Positions 51,726 through 61,289 of a DNA stretch of 64,000 nucleotides are shown here, one piece after another. A model generated the notes under the pieces. The model searched no databases. It was not told the DNA's origin and saw only the letters and a list, made by a program, of their open reading frames with translations. The DNA is taken from positions 1,488,001 through 1,552,000 of the forward strand of contig NZ_CP018867.1 of assembly GCF_002849895.1 (NCBI RefSeq), given 5' to 3'. A program made the translations under genes and the position numbers. Position 1 is the first letter of the stretch. The number at the start of each line of letters is the position of its first letter. This DNA is from Companilactobacillus alimentarius DSM 20249. GTDB taxonomy: Bacteria > Bacillota > Bacilli > Lactobacillales > Lactobacillaceae.

Positions 51726-51805
51726 TTGGAAATTCAATTTGACCACAACATCTTTGATAACTAAAATGAATTAGTTACTACTTTTTTGTTAGGGGTCATT
51801 AAACA

Positions 51806-53176
51806 ATGTCAAAACAGATTAAAAAATCACTTTACATCATGGTTTTCGGAACCTTCTTTGGTGTTTTGTGCTCGACTCTCATGAACACTGCTTTACCAGT
51901 TTTCATGAGAGTTTTTCAAGTCAATTCTTCCACGGTTCAGTGGTTGACTAACGGCTATACTTTAGTAAACGCTATTATGATTCCTACAAGTGCCTATTTC
52001 ATCAAAAAATTCTCTTTTAGACATCTATTCATTGCCTTTTCTTCAATTTTTCTTGTCGGAACATTTTTAGGCGCCATTGCTAATTCATTTACCCTCGTTA
52101 TTATTGGACGAATGATTCAAGCTATCGGAACAGGGATGATGATGCCACTAGTCAACGTTTTAGCCATGCAATATACCGATAGAAGCAAACAGGGTGCGGT
52201 TATGGGAATCATAGGTTTAGCCTTTAACTTCTCACCTATCATTGGACCAACACTATCTGGAGTCATTTTGGAATATTTCACTTGGCAATATCTTTTCATT
52301 CTCATACTGCCATTTATTATCGTCGTGGTTTTACTATCCATTTTCTTTCTACCACAAATTGAGACTAATGATAATCCGAAATTCGATACCATTAGCTTAA
52401 TTACAATCAGTTTAGGATTATTACTTTTACTAACTGGCTTCTCAAATATCGGTCAATCCAATCTCTTCACATTTAACGTACTAGGATATGCGGCCATTGG
52501 ATTAATTTTAATTATTATCTTTTCTATTATGGAAAATAAATCATCTAAGCCTGTTATTAATTTCGAAATTTTCAAACATCATCAATTTACCTTTGCAACA
52601 GTTATCAATATGTTGATTGTCCTTACCATGTATGGCAACACGATCTTACTGCCACTGATGATCCAAACAATTTTACACAAAAGCCCTTTAATTTCTGGAC
52701 TAGCCTTATTACCAGGGGCAGTCCTTACTGGCTTCATGTCACCAGTTAGCGGTCGTCTATTCGATAAATATCCGATTAAACGAATCGTAGTGACTGGTGT
52801 CTTAATTGATTGTTTCGGTACGTTTTTACAAGCAGTCATTGACGTCAATGCTTCCGTTTTAATGTTAACGGTTGGACAAACGGTTCGCCAATTAGGATTA
52901 GTTTTGATTCTAATTCCTATTCAAACTCAGGCTCTAAGCTCTTTGCCAAAGAAATATATCTCTGATGGTGTTGCAACATTCAACACGCTTAGACAAATTG
53001 CGGCATCTTTTGGTACTGCTATTATTATTGCGGTTATTACGATGGCAGATAAAATTATGACGGGAAGTACTGTTAACCAATCCACTGGGATTCAAGCTGG
53101 TTTTCTCGCCTGCCTAGGGTTTTTGATTATTGCTTTAATCATGACTTTCAAATTAAGACGTCCAGATTTTGAATAA
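51806..53176 (+). CDS. DHA2-type MFS drug efflux protein
   Basis: A transporter of 456 residues with about 14 helices. Motifs of the 14-TMS DHA2 family are visible: L-M-N-T-A-L-P-V-F (helix 1), Q-W-L-T-N-G-Y-T-L (helix 2), I-G-R-M-I-Q-A-I-G-T-G-M (motif B, helix 4) and G-L-A-F-N-F-S-P-I-I-G-P-T-L-S-G (motif C, helix 5). GTCAT/ATTAAACA upstream lack a strong ribosome site other than GGGG at about 51791. Substrate unknown; a second member lies at 54843. Ends at a terminator. Confidence 0.88.
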   Translation: MSKQIKKSLYIMVFGTFFGVLCSTLMNTALPVFMRVFQVNSSTVQWLTNGYTLVNAIMIPTSAYFIKKFSFRHLFIAFSSIFLVGTFLGAIANSFTLVIIGRMIQAIGTGMMMPLVNVLAMQYTDRSKQGAVMGIIGLAFNFSPIIGPTLSGVILEYFTWQYLFILILPFIIVVVLLSIFFLPQIETNDNPKFDTISLITISLGLLLLLTGFSNIGQSNLFTFNVLGYAAIGLILIIIFSIMENKSSKPVINFEIFKHHQFTFATVINMLIVLTMYGNTILLPLMIQTILHKSPLISGLALLPGAVLTGFMSPVSGRLFDKYPIKRIVVTGVLIDCFGTFLQAVIDVNASVLMLTVGQTVRQLGLVLILIPIQTQALSSLPKKYISDGVATFNTLRQIAASFGTAIIIAVITMADKIMTGSTVNQSTGIQAGFLACLGFLIIALIMTFKLRRPDFE

Positions 53177-53189
53177 CAAGTTCAAATCT

Positions 53190-53238
53190 AAAAGGACCCA
53201 TCAATCACAGCTTTATCAACGATTGATAGGTCCTTTTG
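53190..53238 (+). terminator. Terminator after the first efflux gene
   Basis: AAAAGGACC(C)ATCAATC pairs with GATTGAT(A)GGTCCTTTT. Confidence 0.8.
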
Positions 53239-53344
53239 ATTTATCAATAATAACCAATCTGACTAATTGTTTATTATTTCTTTCATATAAATTGATTTAT
53301 AATTATTTAGTAAACTAAATTGTCGTGAATCCGGGGGAAACATT

Positions 53345-54475
53345 TTGCTAAGTAAATTATTTCTAGACATTGCGCCGCTAACTGTAAGTCTCTTCTTCAT
53401 TATGGGAGCTTTTGTCGTTTTCCAAATTATTTTTTCAGGTATAAGGAAAATTCTTCAAAGTAAAAATATCAATATCGATGAATATGCCCTGCGTTCTGTC
53501 CTAGGTATAATCTATATTTTAGTTTTGTTATTTATCATGCAAAGCTCCATCAGAAATGCCAACGAATCGTGGATCTACATCAACTTTCAAATTGTCTCCG
53601 TCATCTTCTATACAGTTATCTTAAGCGTTCACTTCCAATATCATATCTTTGGACCAATCATCTTGGCATTCATGCTTTTCAATTCGGCTATTTACAGTTG
53701 GCAATCCTGGTGTTTAGCGATAATTTTAATCATTTTTTATTATTCATTGAATTATATCAAGACCCATACGAAAGAAAAATTTCCCTTTTTTCATTATATG
53801 TTGCTTAGCATCATTTTAGGTAGCGCTTATTGGTATTTCACCGCCTTAAAATTTTCCATCAGTAACGATATTTTGATTAAAGAAATTATCTATTTAATTA
53901 TTATGGAATTATTCACTTTTGGATACATCGCCATTCTTTATACCGATATTGAATCTAGAACTGCCCTCTTTAAGGAAGCCACTCATGATAAATTAACTGA
54001 AACTTACAATTACGATGCCTTCGATATTGATTTTCGTTCACTCTTTAAAAATACTGCCGTCACTAATGTTAAATCTACCATGATGATGTTTGATATCGAT
54101 CACTTCAAGAATATTAATGACACTTATGGTCATCTTACTGGCGATAAAGTTCTACGAAGTGTTGTCAAGATCGTCCAAAATATCATTCAAAACACTGATC
54201 CAAATATCAAACTATATCGGACTGGTGGCGAAGAGTTTAACATCATCTTCCCAAACTACAGTGTCCAAAGCACCCAAGAGATTGTTGAGCAAATATTTCA
54301 GGCAGTCAATCATTCTAGGATTCCTATTGATGGTCATCTGATCAATGTTACGATTTCCGTTGGCGTTTCTGAAATCAACGAAAGTGACGTCTCAGTCAAT
54401 GATTTCTATTCCCGAGTTGATCGAGCGTTGTATCATTCCAAACGTAATGGGCGCAAAGAAATAACAGTTATTTAA
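53345..54475 (+). CDS. Membrane GGDEF-domain protein (putative diguanylate cyclase)
   Basis: A protein of 376 residues. Six or seven helices (residues 1-205) precede a GGDEF domain (about 215-376) with F-D-I-D-H-F-K-N-I-N-D-T-Y-G-H (about 240-254) and an intact G-G-E-E-F active site (about 296-300). No RxxD inhibitory site stands five residues upstream, so product inhibition is unlikely. The start is TTG with GGGGGAAA upstream. GGDEF proteins are uncommon in lactobacilli and usually few per genome. No EAL or PilZ gene is present in the window. Confidence 0.9.
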   Translation: MLSKLFLDIAPLTVSLFFIMGAFVVFQIIFSGIRKILQSKNINIDEYALRSVLGIIYILVLLFIMQSSIRNANESWIYINFQIVSVIFYTVILSVHFQYHIFGPIILAFMLFNSAIYSWQSWCLAIILIIFYYSLNYIKTHTKEKFPFFHYMLLSIILGSAYWYFTALKFSISNDILIKEIIYLIIMELFTFGYIAILYTDIESRTALFKEATHDKLTETYNYDAFDIDFRSLFKNTAVTNVKSTMMMFDIDHFKNINDTYGHLTGDKVLRSVVKIVQNIIQNTDPNIKLYRTGGEEFNIIFPNYSVQSTQEIVEQIFQAVNHSRIPIDGHLINVTISVGVSEINESDVSVNDFYSRVDRALYHSKRNGRKEITVI

Positions 54476-54480
54476 GTACA

Positions 54481-54522
54481 AAAAAAGAGCTCATGGACGA
54501 AGAATCCATTAGCTCATTTTTT
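54481..54522. terminator. Bidirectional terminator
   Basis: AAAAAAGAGCT(C)ATGGA pairs with TCCAT(T)AGCTCATTTTTT around a 7-base loop. Confidence 0.8.
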
Positions 54523-54523
54523 A

Positions 54524-54658
54524 TTATTTAGCTTCTTTATTTTCGCGAGTCTTTAGAAAATCAAGAACTGCTTGTGTGCTGGCACGTTTTGCTGCACCAT
54601 TTTTTTGGTTTACAGGACGGCGGTGGCCAGTCATACCCTTATGTGTATTTTGTGACAT
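54524..54658 (-). CDS. 44-residue basic protein of unknown function
   Basis: A short frame with an unusually strong ribosome site (AAGGAGGG, 9 bases before ATG) and a terminator right after its stop. The N-terminal half is basic and Gly/Arg-rich (MSQNTHKGMTGHRRPVNQKN), the C-terminal half predicts one amphipathic helix (A-S-T-Q-A-V-L-D-F-L-K-T). No signal or membrane segment; charge +6 or so. I do not recognise a family. Size and charge suit a nucleic-acid- or ribosome-binding small protein, but that is inference. Confidence 0.7.
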   Translation of the reverse strand: MSQNTHKGMTGHRRPVNQKNGAAKRASTQAVLDFLKTRENKEAK

Positions 54659-54842
54659 CTAAAAAACCCTCCTTCCCGTTACAATTTAACTTATTTTATT
54701 AACCCTATTATTGTAAAGGAATTGCCCTCACATTTCAACCTATATTTTCGGTTAATAAAAAAAGAAGATCAATCAAATTTATTATTCGATTGGTCTCCAA
54801 CGTATCAATTGTTTTCTTTCAAAGCCTAATAATATCTTACGA

Positions 54843-56312
54843 TTAATTCATATCTGTAGCAGCTTCTTTGTCTTGAGAAGTTGCTTTTTCTGTCTCTTTA
54901 ACATCAACAGTTTCTGCACTCTTATTGTGAACACGAAAAGCTAAGATGAAGCCGAAGACAGCTAAAATCAATGTAAACATGAATCCATAATGAGCACCGT
55001 TAGTAAAAGCTAATTTTGCTGAATGTCCACCATTAGCAAAGTAGTTTGATTGACCTGTACTCAAAAGAATTGTAGCAATACCAGTTGCTACAGCACCAAT
55101 AACTTGTTGGAAAGTATTGATGATGGCAGAACCATCTGCTGATTGATATGCATCCAATGAATTAAGACCATATGTTTGAGATGGTGACATAGCCAATGGA
55201 ACACCAATCATCAAAACAATATGGGCTGCGATGATATAACCTAAAGAACTATTTGAATTACTGAATAGGAACATTGCTGAACCAATAATAGAAATCAAGA
55301 ATCCTAAACGTGACATCATCTTGGCACCAATTTTATCGTAAGCACGACCGGCACCAAATGAAACAACCGCATTGATCACACCACCTGGCAACATAACGAT
55401 ACCAGTTAGCGCTACAGCTATACCTAAACCATTTTGTAGATACATTGGCAAGAGATACATAGCTGATAAAGTAATACCAAAGTTCAACATAACTAGAACT
55501 GATCCAGTTAGAAATTCAGGTGTTTTTAATACTGAAAAGTCCAATGTAGGAGTTTTAGCATGTAATTGTTGTCTGATATAGACAACTAAGAAAATTAAAC
55601 CAATTACTAAGGATACAAGAGCAATAATAATATTTTTACTTAAGAAACTGATACCAAAGACGATCAAACCAAAACTGATAGTTGACAGTCCAATAGCTAA
55701 CCAATCAACTTTTGGCTTAGTAACTTCAAAGACATTAGTTAAGTTCTTTTCCATGATGAACAAACCAATCAATAGGAAAATAACGAATGTCCAGAAGATA
55801 AATCTCCATGACAATGCACCAAGAACGATACCAGAAATTGTTGGTCCAATAGCTGGTGCGAACATAATAACTAGAGCAGCCATACCTAAGGCAGCACCTA
55901 GTTTGTTTGGTGGGAAAATTCTCATTGCGATTGAGAACGTCAATGGCAAGATAATTCCGGTAGCGATACCTTGGATCATTCTACCTGCAAGAAGCATTGG
56001 GAAATTCATTGCTAGGGCTGAAATTACAGAACCTACAATGAAATCCAAGAATCCAAATCTTACTAGTCCACGAGTTGAAAAGTGCTTCGTTAGTAAACTA
56101 GAAAGGGGTAAAACAATTGCAATTACAAGCATATAACCTGTAACTAGCCACTGTGCAGTACCTGTTTCAATGTTAAAAGCTTTCATGATAGATGGAAGGG
56201 CAATGTTCAATGAAGTTTCACTAAACATACCTACAAATCCACCGATTAAGACACCCAATAGTGACAAGGTTGGATGTTCGGGTCTTGTATTAATTTTTTG
56301 AGTTTGACTCAT
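54843..56312 (-). CDS. DHA2-type MFS multidrug efflux protein
   Basis: A transporter of 489 residues with about 14 helices: F-S-E-T-S-L-N-I-A-L-P (helix 1), Q-W-L-V-T-G-Y-M-L (helix 2), A-G-R-M-I-Q-G-I-A-T-G (motif B) and M-F-A-P-A-I-G-P-T-I-S-G (motif C). It is longer than the paralogue at 51806, with a charged C-terminal tail of about 35 residues. It resembles LmrB/lincomycin-type exporters of Firmicutes. ATG at 56312 follows GGAGG; a TTG at 56324 would include the ribosome site. Monocistronic. Confidence 0.88.
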   Translation of the reverse strand: MSQTQKINTRPEHPTLSLLGVLIGGFVGMFSETSLNIALPSIMKAFNIETGTAQWLVTGYMLVIAIVLPLSSLLTKHFSTRGLVRFGFLDFIVGSVISALAMNFPMLLAGRMIQGIATGIILPLTFSIAMRIFPPNKLGAALGMAALVIMFAPAIGPTISGIVLGALSWRFIFWTFVIFLLIGLFIMEKNLTNVFEVTKPKVDWLAIGLSTISFGLIVFGISFLSKNIIIALVSLVIGLIFLVVYIRQQLHAKTPTLDFSVLKTPEFLTGSVLVMLNFGITLSAMYLLPMYLQNGLGIAVALTGIVMLPGGVINAVVSFGAGRAYDKIGAKMMSRLGFLISIIGSAMFLFSNSNSSLGYIIAAHIVLMIGVPLAMSPSQTYGLNSLDAYQSADGSAIINTFQQVIGAVATGIATILLSTGQSNYFANGGHSAKLAFTNGAHYGFMFTLILAVFGFILAFRVHNKSAETVDVKETEKATSQDKEAATDMN

Positions 56313-56456
56313 ATTTACCTCCAAATTGTTGCAACAGTGGATTAATATACCAGAAAAAACCGCATTTCGTAAGCTTTTTCTGAAATTTTTTTAAGTTTTT
56401 CATTTTAATAGGTAAAAACAACGTAACTTTTTGGAGATAAATAGCATAAGATTTCG

Positions 56457-56491
56457 TCCTCCATAGCCAAGCCGATTTGGCTATTCCGGAC
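56457..56491. other. Strong hairpin without a T-run
   Basis: GTCCTCC-ATAGCCAA, loop GCCGA, TTGGCTAT-TCCGGAC: a long stem between the efflux gene promoter and the PRD regulator 3' end. No T-run, so its use as terminator is doubtful. Confidence 0.45.
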
Positions 56492-56514
56492 TGAATTGTG
56501 ATTATATTTTTTAT

Positions 56515-58254
56515 TCACGATGTTTGATTAAGATTATTTTGTATGAACGAATTAATAACTTTGATTGCTTCGTTAGAATTATTACATTTACTAATTGCAT
56601 TATAAAATCTTGAATCGTTTTGCAAATCAACTAAAAAGCTAAACAGAGTTTGAATCTTTGGATACTCATCCTTATTTATTGCTAAAAGAAAAACTAGTTG
56701 TATTTTATTTCCTTTATCATCCCACGTAATGGGATGTTTCAATTGCAAAAATGCCACATTAGATTTATTTGCAGCAAATTTTATAGGATGTGGTATTGCG
56801 ATTCCTCCGCCTATAGCTGTGGAGTACATTCCCTCACGCTTGAACATTTTCTCTCTAAAATCTTGTTTCACTACTTTTTGTTTTTCTAAATTATCACAAA
56901 GGAAATTTAAAACTTGTTTTCGATTTGATAACTCACTATTAACAAAAACCAATTCTGGTTTAAATAGACTATAGAGTACCTGCTGGTCATCAGAGGTGGA
57001 TGTAATGAAATCGTATAATTCCTTACTGTCATTAGCATAGTTTGACAAATCTACTTCAACGACAGGGACAGAACTATTAAGTATAGGAACCGTGGAAATC
57101 AAAAAATCAACATCCTTTGGATAAGAGGAATTACAGTACTCCGCATATGAATAAACTCCCATAATATTCAAATAATTACTGAATCTGCCTTCTAATTTTA
57201 TTTTTAGTAAATTAGCGGTTGCTGTACCTGAGCCACAAATAATTGCTACATTTCTTTTTTTCCACTTATTATTATAATTTCTTTCCATTGAGGCTCCAAC
57301 ATGCAGTGTAATAAATGATAATTCATCTTTAGATAAACGTAATTTCAATTGGTGTTCTAAGATATTAATTGAAGTTACAGTCATTTCATAGGCCAGTGGA
57401 AAAGTTGATAAAATAACATCCAATAAAGGATTTTTACGAGTACTATCCAAATCATTTATTTTGATGACCGCTTTAATATGCTCCGTCAAGTTATCAATTA
57501 ATAATTTATCGTTCAGAAGATTAAAAGTATAATTATCTCTAATTTTATCTAAAAATAAAATTACACTCTTCTTTATTAATTGGGATTGCGGTTCATTAGT
57601 ATTCTTCACAATTTGTGGATTATTCAAGCCAATATGATATTTAATATATTCCCTTTCAGGTAAGGGTATTTTTATTTTTTCATCTTTTTCCAAATCATTA
57701 AACAATTTATTAAAATCGTCTTGAACACTTGAAGATAATTGAAGTTCACTACTGAATTTAGTTAATACGTGTCCTAATTTAATTCTTGATAAGGACAACG
57801 CTACATGAATAACTATATTTTTCCGATTGTAATCTGGAATTTCTTTCATCTCTAAATCCACAAAATTATTAACCAATTTGCTTATTGAATCTAAATTAAT
57901 ATTACTGAACAATTTTCTTTCATTACTTGTAAATCCTAAGATATATTCCTTATAATTTTTGTTCTCAAGTTGATCAATAAAACAATATCTTTTGCTTTCT
58001 CCATCTCCAACTAGCAATATCCTATTATGTTTATTAACTAAATTAAGGTTATATTTATCTACAATTCTTTTTATTTCAAGAATGTAATTATTAAAAGTAT
58101 TGATACTAATATATAAATTATCCAAAATATCATCTATAGAAATGGACTGATTACTAATTAACAATTCATTTAATAAATACTTAATCCTGTTCTCAACAGT
58201 ATCTAATGAGGCTTGCCTATCCAGGCTCTTTAAATCCTTTTTTAATTCTGTCAA
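56515..58254 (-). CDS. PRD-containing PTS-regulated activator, C-terminal part (split gene)
   Basis: The frame gives 579 residues from a TTG without ribosome site. Domain order: second HTH (about 18-60), PRD1 (about 110-205, H-x-G near L-G-H-V), PRD2 (about 210-330, with L-H-V-G), an EIIB-like domain whose phosphocysteine candidate is in A-I-I-C-G-S-G (about 340) and an EIIA-like domain with H in G-I-A-I-P-H-P-I (about 490). This is the BglG/MtlR/LicR-type activator. Its N-terminal HTH is encoded by the preceding short frame, which overlaps it at an A7 run. The neighbouring PTS and mannosidase genes are its likely targets. Confidence 0.85.
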   Translation of the reverse strand: MTELKKDLKSLDRQASLDTVENRIKYLLNELLISNQSISIDDILDNLYISINTFNNYILEIKRIVDKYNLNLVNKHNRILLVGDGESKRYCFIDQLENKNYKEYILGFTSNERKLFSNINLDSISKLVNNFVDLEMKEIPDYNRKNIVIHVALSLSRIKLGHVLTKFSSELQLSSSVQDDFNKLFNDLEKDEKIKIPLPEREYIKYHIGLNNPQIVKNTNEPQSQLIKKSVILFLDKIRDNYTFNLLNDKLLIDNLTEHIKAVIKINDLDSTRKNPLLDVILSTFPLAYEMTVTSINILEHQLKLRLSKDELSFITLHVGASMERNYNNKWKKRNVAIICGSGTATANLLKIKLEGRFSNYLNIMGVYSYAEYCNSSYPKDVDFLISTVPILNSSVPVVEVDLSNYANDSKELYDFITSTSDDQQVLYSLFKPELVFVNSELSNRKQVLNFLCDNLEKQKVVKQDFREKMFKREGMYSTAIGGGIAIPHPIKFAANKSNVAFLQLKHPITWDDKGNKIQLVFLLAINKDEYPKIQTLFSFLVDLQNDSRFYNAISKCNNSNEAIKVINSFIQNNLNQTS

Positions 58255-58475
58255 TTTTTTTCATTCTTAAAATTCAAATAGTAGCCCTTACCTCTTCGGT
58301 TAAGTATCTTTAAATCGTAGCCACCAATATCTGAATTCAATTCATTTATATCGCTACGAATTGTTCTAGTACTGACATTTAATCTTTTGGCGAGTTCACT
58401 TCCTGAAATCTCAACCCTAGCTAAAATTATTATCATTAATATTTTCTTTAATCTTGGATAAGATAGTTTTAGCAT
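58251..58475 (-). CDS. N-terminal HTH part of the split PRD activator
   Basis: A frame of 74 residues with a DeoR-type winged HTH (about 8-55, G-S-E-L-A-K-R-L-N-V-S-T-R-T-I-R) ending at a TGA that overlaps the TTG of the next frame. GAGGAG precedes the ATG at 58475; the ORF runs further to 58490 but that includes the ribosome site. The stop lies right after AAAAAAA (58255-58261). One extra A would join both parts into a normal activator of about 650 residues. So this is a frameshift, slippage or sequencing error. Confidence 0.8.
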   Translation of the reverse strand: MLKLSYPRLKKILMIIILARVEISGSELAKRLNVSTRTIRSDINELNSDIGGYDLKILNRRGKGYYLNFKNEKN

Positions 58476-58529
58476 TTTATCACTCCTCAATATTAAAATT
58501 AAGCAATCCGATGGAGATCCTTCGCTAAA

Positions 58530-58576
58530 TAAAATAACCAGTCTTCAAAAAATTTGAAGATTGGCTATTCTTTATT
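58530..58576 (-). terminator. Terminator after the mannosidase gene
   Basis: AATAGCCAATCTTCAAA pairs with TTTGAAGACTGGTTATT on the minus strand, followed by T-rich sequence. Confidence 0.75.
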
Positions 58577-58588
58577 CAGATACTAAAA

Positions 58589-61258
58589 TTAATATTCAAA
58601 ATATAAAGTCTTAATTTTGGCATGAGTTATATTATTCAATTTGACAGTATTATTGACAATTGGAAGTTTTTCAATCGTGTCTTCTTTCAAGTCGACTAAT
58701 TCAACTCTATTCGGTTTCTTATTAAAAACGATTTCATCATTCGTTGATTTTTGTCCATATCCATTATAGAAACGAATAATGTAACCACTACGATGATCGG
58801 CTTTCTTTAAGGTACTTAAAATTAAATTGCCATTAGTTTTTAAAATACTTCCATTTTCGTCTAAAGTACGATCAACTGAATCCATATTGAATATCAAACG
58901 ACCATTCAAGAAATCGGCATATTCATAATATTGCTCTGGTGTATCATAATCTTTTGCTTTTGCTGCAACGTCACTATCATCAAACTTTTTATTAGAAATT
59001 GATAAACCAAATTCAAAGCTTAAATCATTGCGTAACTCTGCATCAGGTGTTGCAATAACCTTTTCTCCTGAAGCTCTTCCTGGACGATAAAGTAAATCAA
59101 CTTTGCCCATCATGCCGTAAGTTCTAAATAAAGTTAATCTGATTGTTGAGTAATCATCACCAATAATTTCATATTCACGTACTCCCTTAGGGAACACTGA
59201 AATAGTATTTTCATCATTAGACAATGAAACGAACGATTGACAAGTTTCAATGGAAATAGGTTTTTCATTCCAATTTTTCTTATTTGCCTCCCAAGATTTC
59301 ATTTCCTTTTCACGATAAACTGGTCTCTTTATTGTTCCAAATTGTTGATCAGCATATGAAACTTTTGAACTAATTCCTGTTGCAAAATCAACACATAATC
59401 TATGATCTAATGGCTCATGGTTATCTATATTGACACTGAACTTAATTACAGGAGAATTCTCCTCAAGTCTGACTTCAAGTGATACAGGCATCTTTACATT
59501 ACAATCTTTTTGAGCTCTATCCTTTAGGGTACGTGGAACTGAAAATTCATAATCAATTTTTGCTAACGATACTAATTTTGACTTTGACACTGAAACAGTA
59601 TTGGGCTGATCTGTTGAATAAACAATCATATCTTTTTTAGCAGGCGAATAATTGAAGGAATCTCCATCATCACCATTTTCCTCTAGAACCGCTTGGTTTT
59701 CATAAACTTTTCCAGAGTTCTTATCTGTTATCGTCAATGATCCATTATCTTGAACAGTAATTTTAAAATTATCATTCTCTAAGGTTCTATCATTAATATT
59801 TTCAATAGCCTTATTCTTATTATCATTTTCACTAAGATAAAGTTGCTTATAACCCATCGCAGGTACATTTTTGGCAAAAACGAATGCTATTACTTTGTAA
59901 ATCTTTTCAGGCTTATAAATTTTTTCTCCTGGATTTAATTGAATCGTTTGTCCAGAAATATATTCTGTTTGATCATCACATGATTCAATCGAAAAATCGA
60001 CTGAATTTCCATCTGAATCAACTATGTCAAAATCTTTTGATGGAGCATAGAAAGAAATCTTTGTAATTTCCGTTCTCTGTACAGGTAAAGTATTAAAAAC
60101 CGATAGTGTGATTTCATACTTCTTATTTTTCTTAATTTGTGTAGCTATTTCTCTTAGAGTTACCTCAACCAAATTTGTGCTGATATCTCGCACTTGCTTG
60201 TATCTCATGTATACATCTTCATTTGTTGTATCAGAAACACAGGAACCAATTGAATCATGCGCAGCATTCTCAAACATTAATTTCCAAATATCATTTACAG
60301 CTCCTTGTGGGTAGTCAACTCCAAAATGCTTACCCATCGTTAAAACAGGTTCTAGGATATTTACAAGATAATATTGAATTTCAGTATTCAATTTCTTTAA
60401 ATCTGAACGAGAAGAATAAATGGATTTGTGAATTCTCATATTCTTTCCATTGGTAAATTCACCACTAATTTCTTCAAGGTCCGGTTTTTCACTCTTCACT
60501 GCGTCAACGTATTCTTGAATAGAGCTAACCTCAAAATTGAAATCTTTATTAACTGTATTCAGCTTCTTAATCATTTGAGGCAAATCTTTTCTTGCAGGTG
60601 CTTGATCGAAACCATTAGGAAAGGCAATGTGATTTGTTGTCGACCTTTTCACAATTGAAGCAAATGGCTCTTGATGCATAATTTTATCTAATTGAGTTTC
60701 ATCAACAACACCGCCAATGTAATATCCTGATGGAATCTGATAAACGTTTACTTTAGAGCCATCTTCGCCTTTCCAAACAAATTCAGTATGATTAACATTC
60801 TCTTCAGAAACGCCACGCCAAAACATTGTATCTGGAATGCCAAATCCTCGATAAATTTGTGGCATGCTTGATTCTTGTCCAAATGAATCAGGAACGTAAC
60901 CTACGTTCATATACGTACCTAATTCGTTACAAACATCCATACCATATTGCATGTTACGAACAATACTTTCACCAGAAATAACGAATTGATCCGTTTGAGT
61001 ATACCAAGGTCCAATGATTAACTTTTTATCTGCAACTAATTGTTTAATTGTATTTTTATCTTGAGGACGCCATTTTAAATAATCTTCAATTAATGAGGCT
61101 TGACCATCTAGAATGAATCGGTCATACCCTGTATTATGCTGTAAATTATCAATCACATGCATTAAGTCTTTTAACAAATAAACTCTTGAACGCGAAGTAG
61201 TGAAATACCATTCCCGATCCCAATGAGTATGGGGAAAAACATGAACTGTCTTAACCAT
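58589..61258 (-). CDS. GH38 alpha-mannosidase (mannosylglycerate hydrolase type)
   Basis: A cytosolic glycoside hydrolase of 889 residues. The GH38 zinc/catalytic segments are visible: F-P-H-T-H-W-D-R-E-W-Y (residues 8-18) for zinc binding, V-P-D-S-F-G-Q (about 110-116, with the nucleophile region) and A-H-D-S-I-G (about 335). The remaining two thirds form the beta-sandwich domains of the family. Location in a fructose-family PTS operon points to 6-phospho-mannosyl-D-glycerate or a similar mannoside as substrate (MngB role). It lies 31 bases after the EIIC gene. Confidence 0.88.
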   Translation of the reverse strand: MVKTVHVFPHTHWDREWYFTTSRSRVYLLKDLMHVIDNLQHNTGYDRFILDGQASLIEDYLKWRPQDKNTIKQLVADKKLIIGPWYTQTDQFVISGESIVRNMQYGMDVCNELGTYMNVGYVPDSFGQESSMPQIYRGFGIPDTMFWRGVSEENVNHTEFVWKGEDGSKVNVYQIPSGYYIGGVVDETQLDKIMHQEPFASIVKRSTTNHIAFPNGFDQAPARKDLPQMIKKLNTVNKDFNFEVSSIQEYVDAVKSEKPDLEEISGEFTNGKNMRIHKSIYSSRSDLKKLNTEIQYYLVNILEPVLTMGKHFGVDYPQGAVNDIWKLMFENAAHDSIGSCVSDTTNEDVYMRYKQVRDISTNLVEVTLREIATQIKKNKKYEITLSVFNTLPVQRTEITKISFYAPSKDFDIVDSDGNSVDFSIESCDDQTEYISGQTIQLNPGEKIYKPEKIYKVIAFVFAKNVPAMGYKQLYLSENDNKNKAIENINDRTLENDNFKITVQDNGSLTITDKNSGKVYENQAVLEENGDDGDSFNYSPAKKDMIVYSTDQPNTVSVSKSKLVSLAKIDYEFSVPRTLKDRAQKDCNVKMPVSLEVRLEENSPVIKFSVNIDNHEPLDHRLCVDFATGISSKVSYADQQFGTIKRPVYREKEMKSWEANKKNWNEKPISIETCQSFVSLSNDENTISVFPKGVREYEIIGDDYSTIRLTLFRTYGMMGKVDLLYRPGRASGEKVIATPDAELRNDLSFEFGLSISNKKFDDSDVAAKAKDYDTPEQYYEYADFLNGRLIFNMDSVDRTLDENGSILKTNGNLILSTLKKADHRSGYIIRFYNGYGQKSTNDEIVFNKKPNRVELVDLKEDTIEKLPIVNNTVKLNNITHAKIKTLYFEY

Positions 61259-61289
61259 TATTTAATTACAACTTCTTTCTATACTAAAT

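Noticed and set aside
55753..56136. 127-residue plus-strand frame inside the DHA2 efflux gene
   Set aside because: Antisense shadow of a membrane protein gene, rich in Ile/Pro/Ala as expected from reversed hydrophobic codons.
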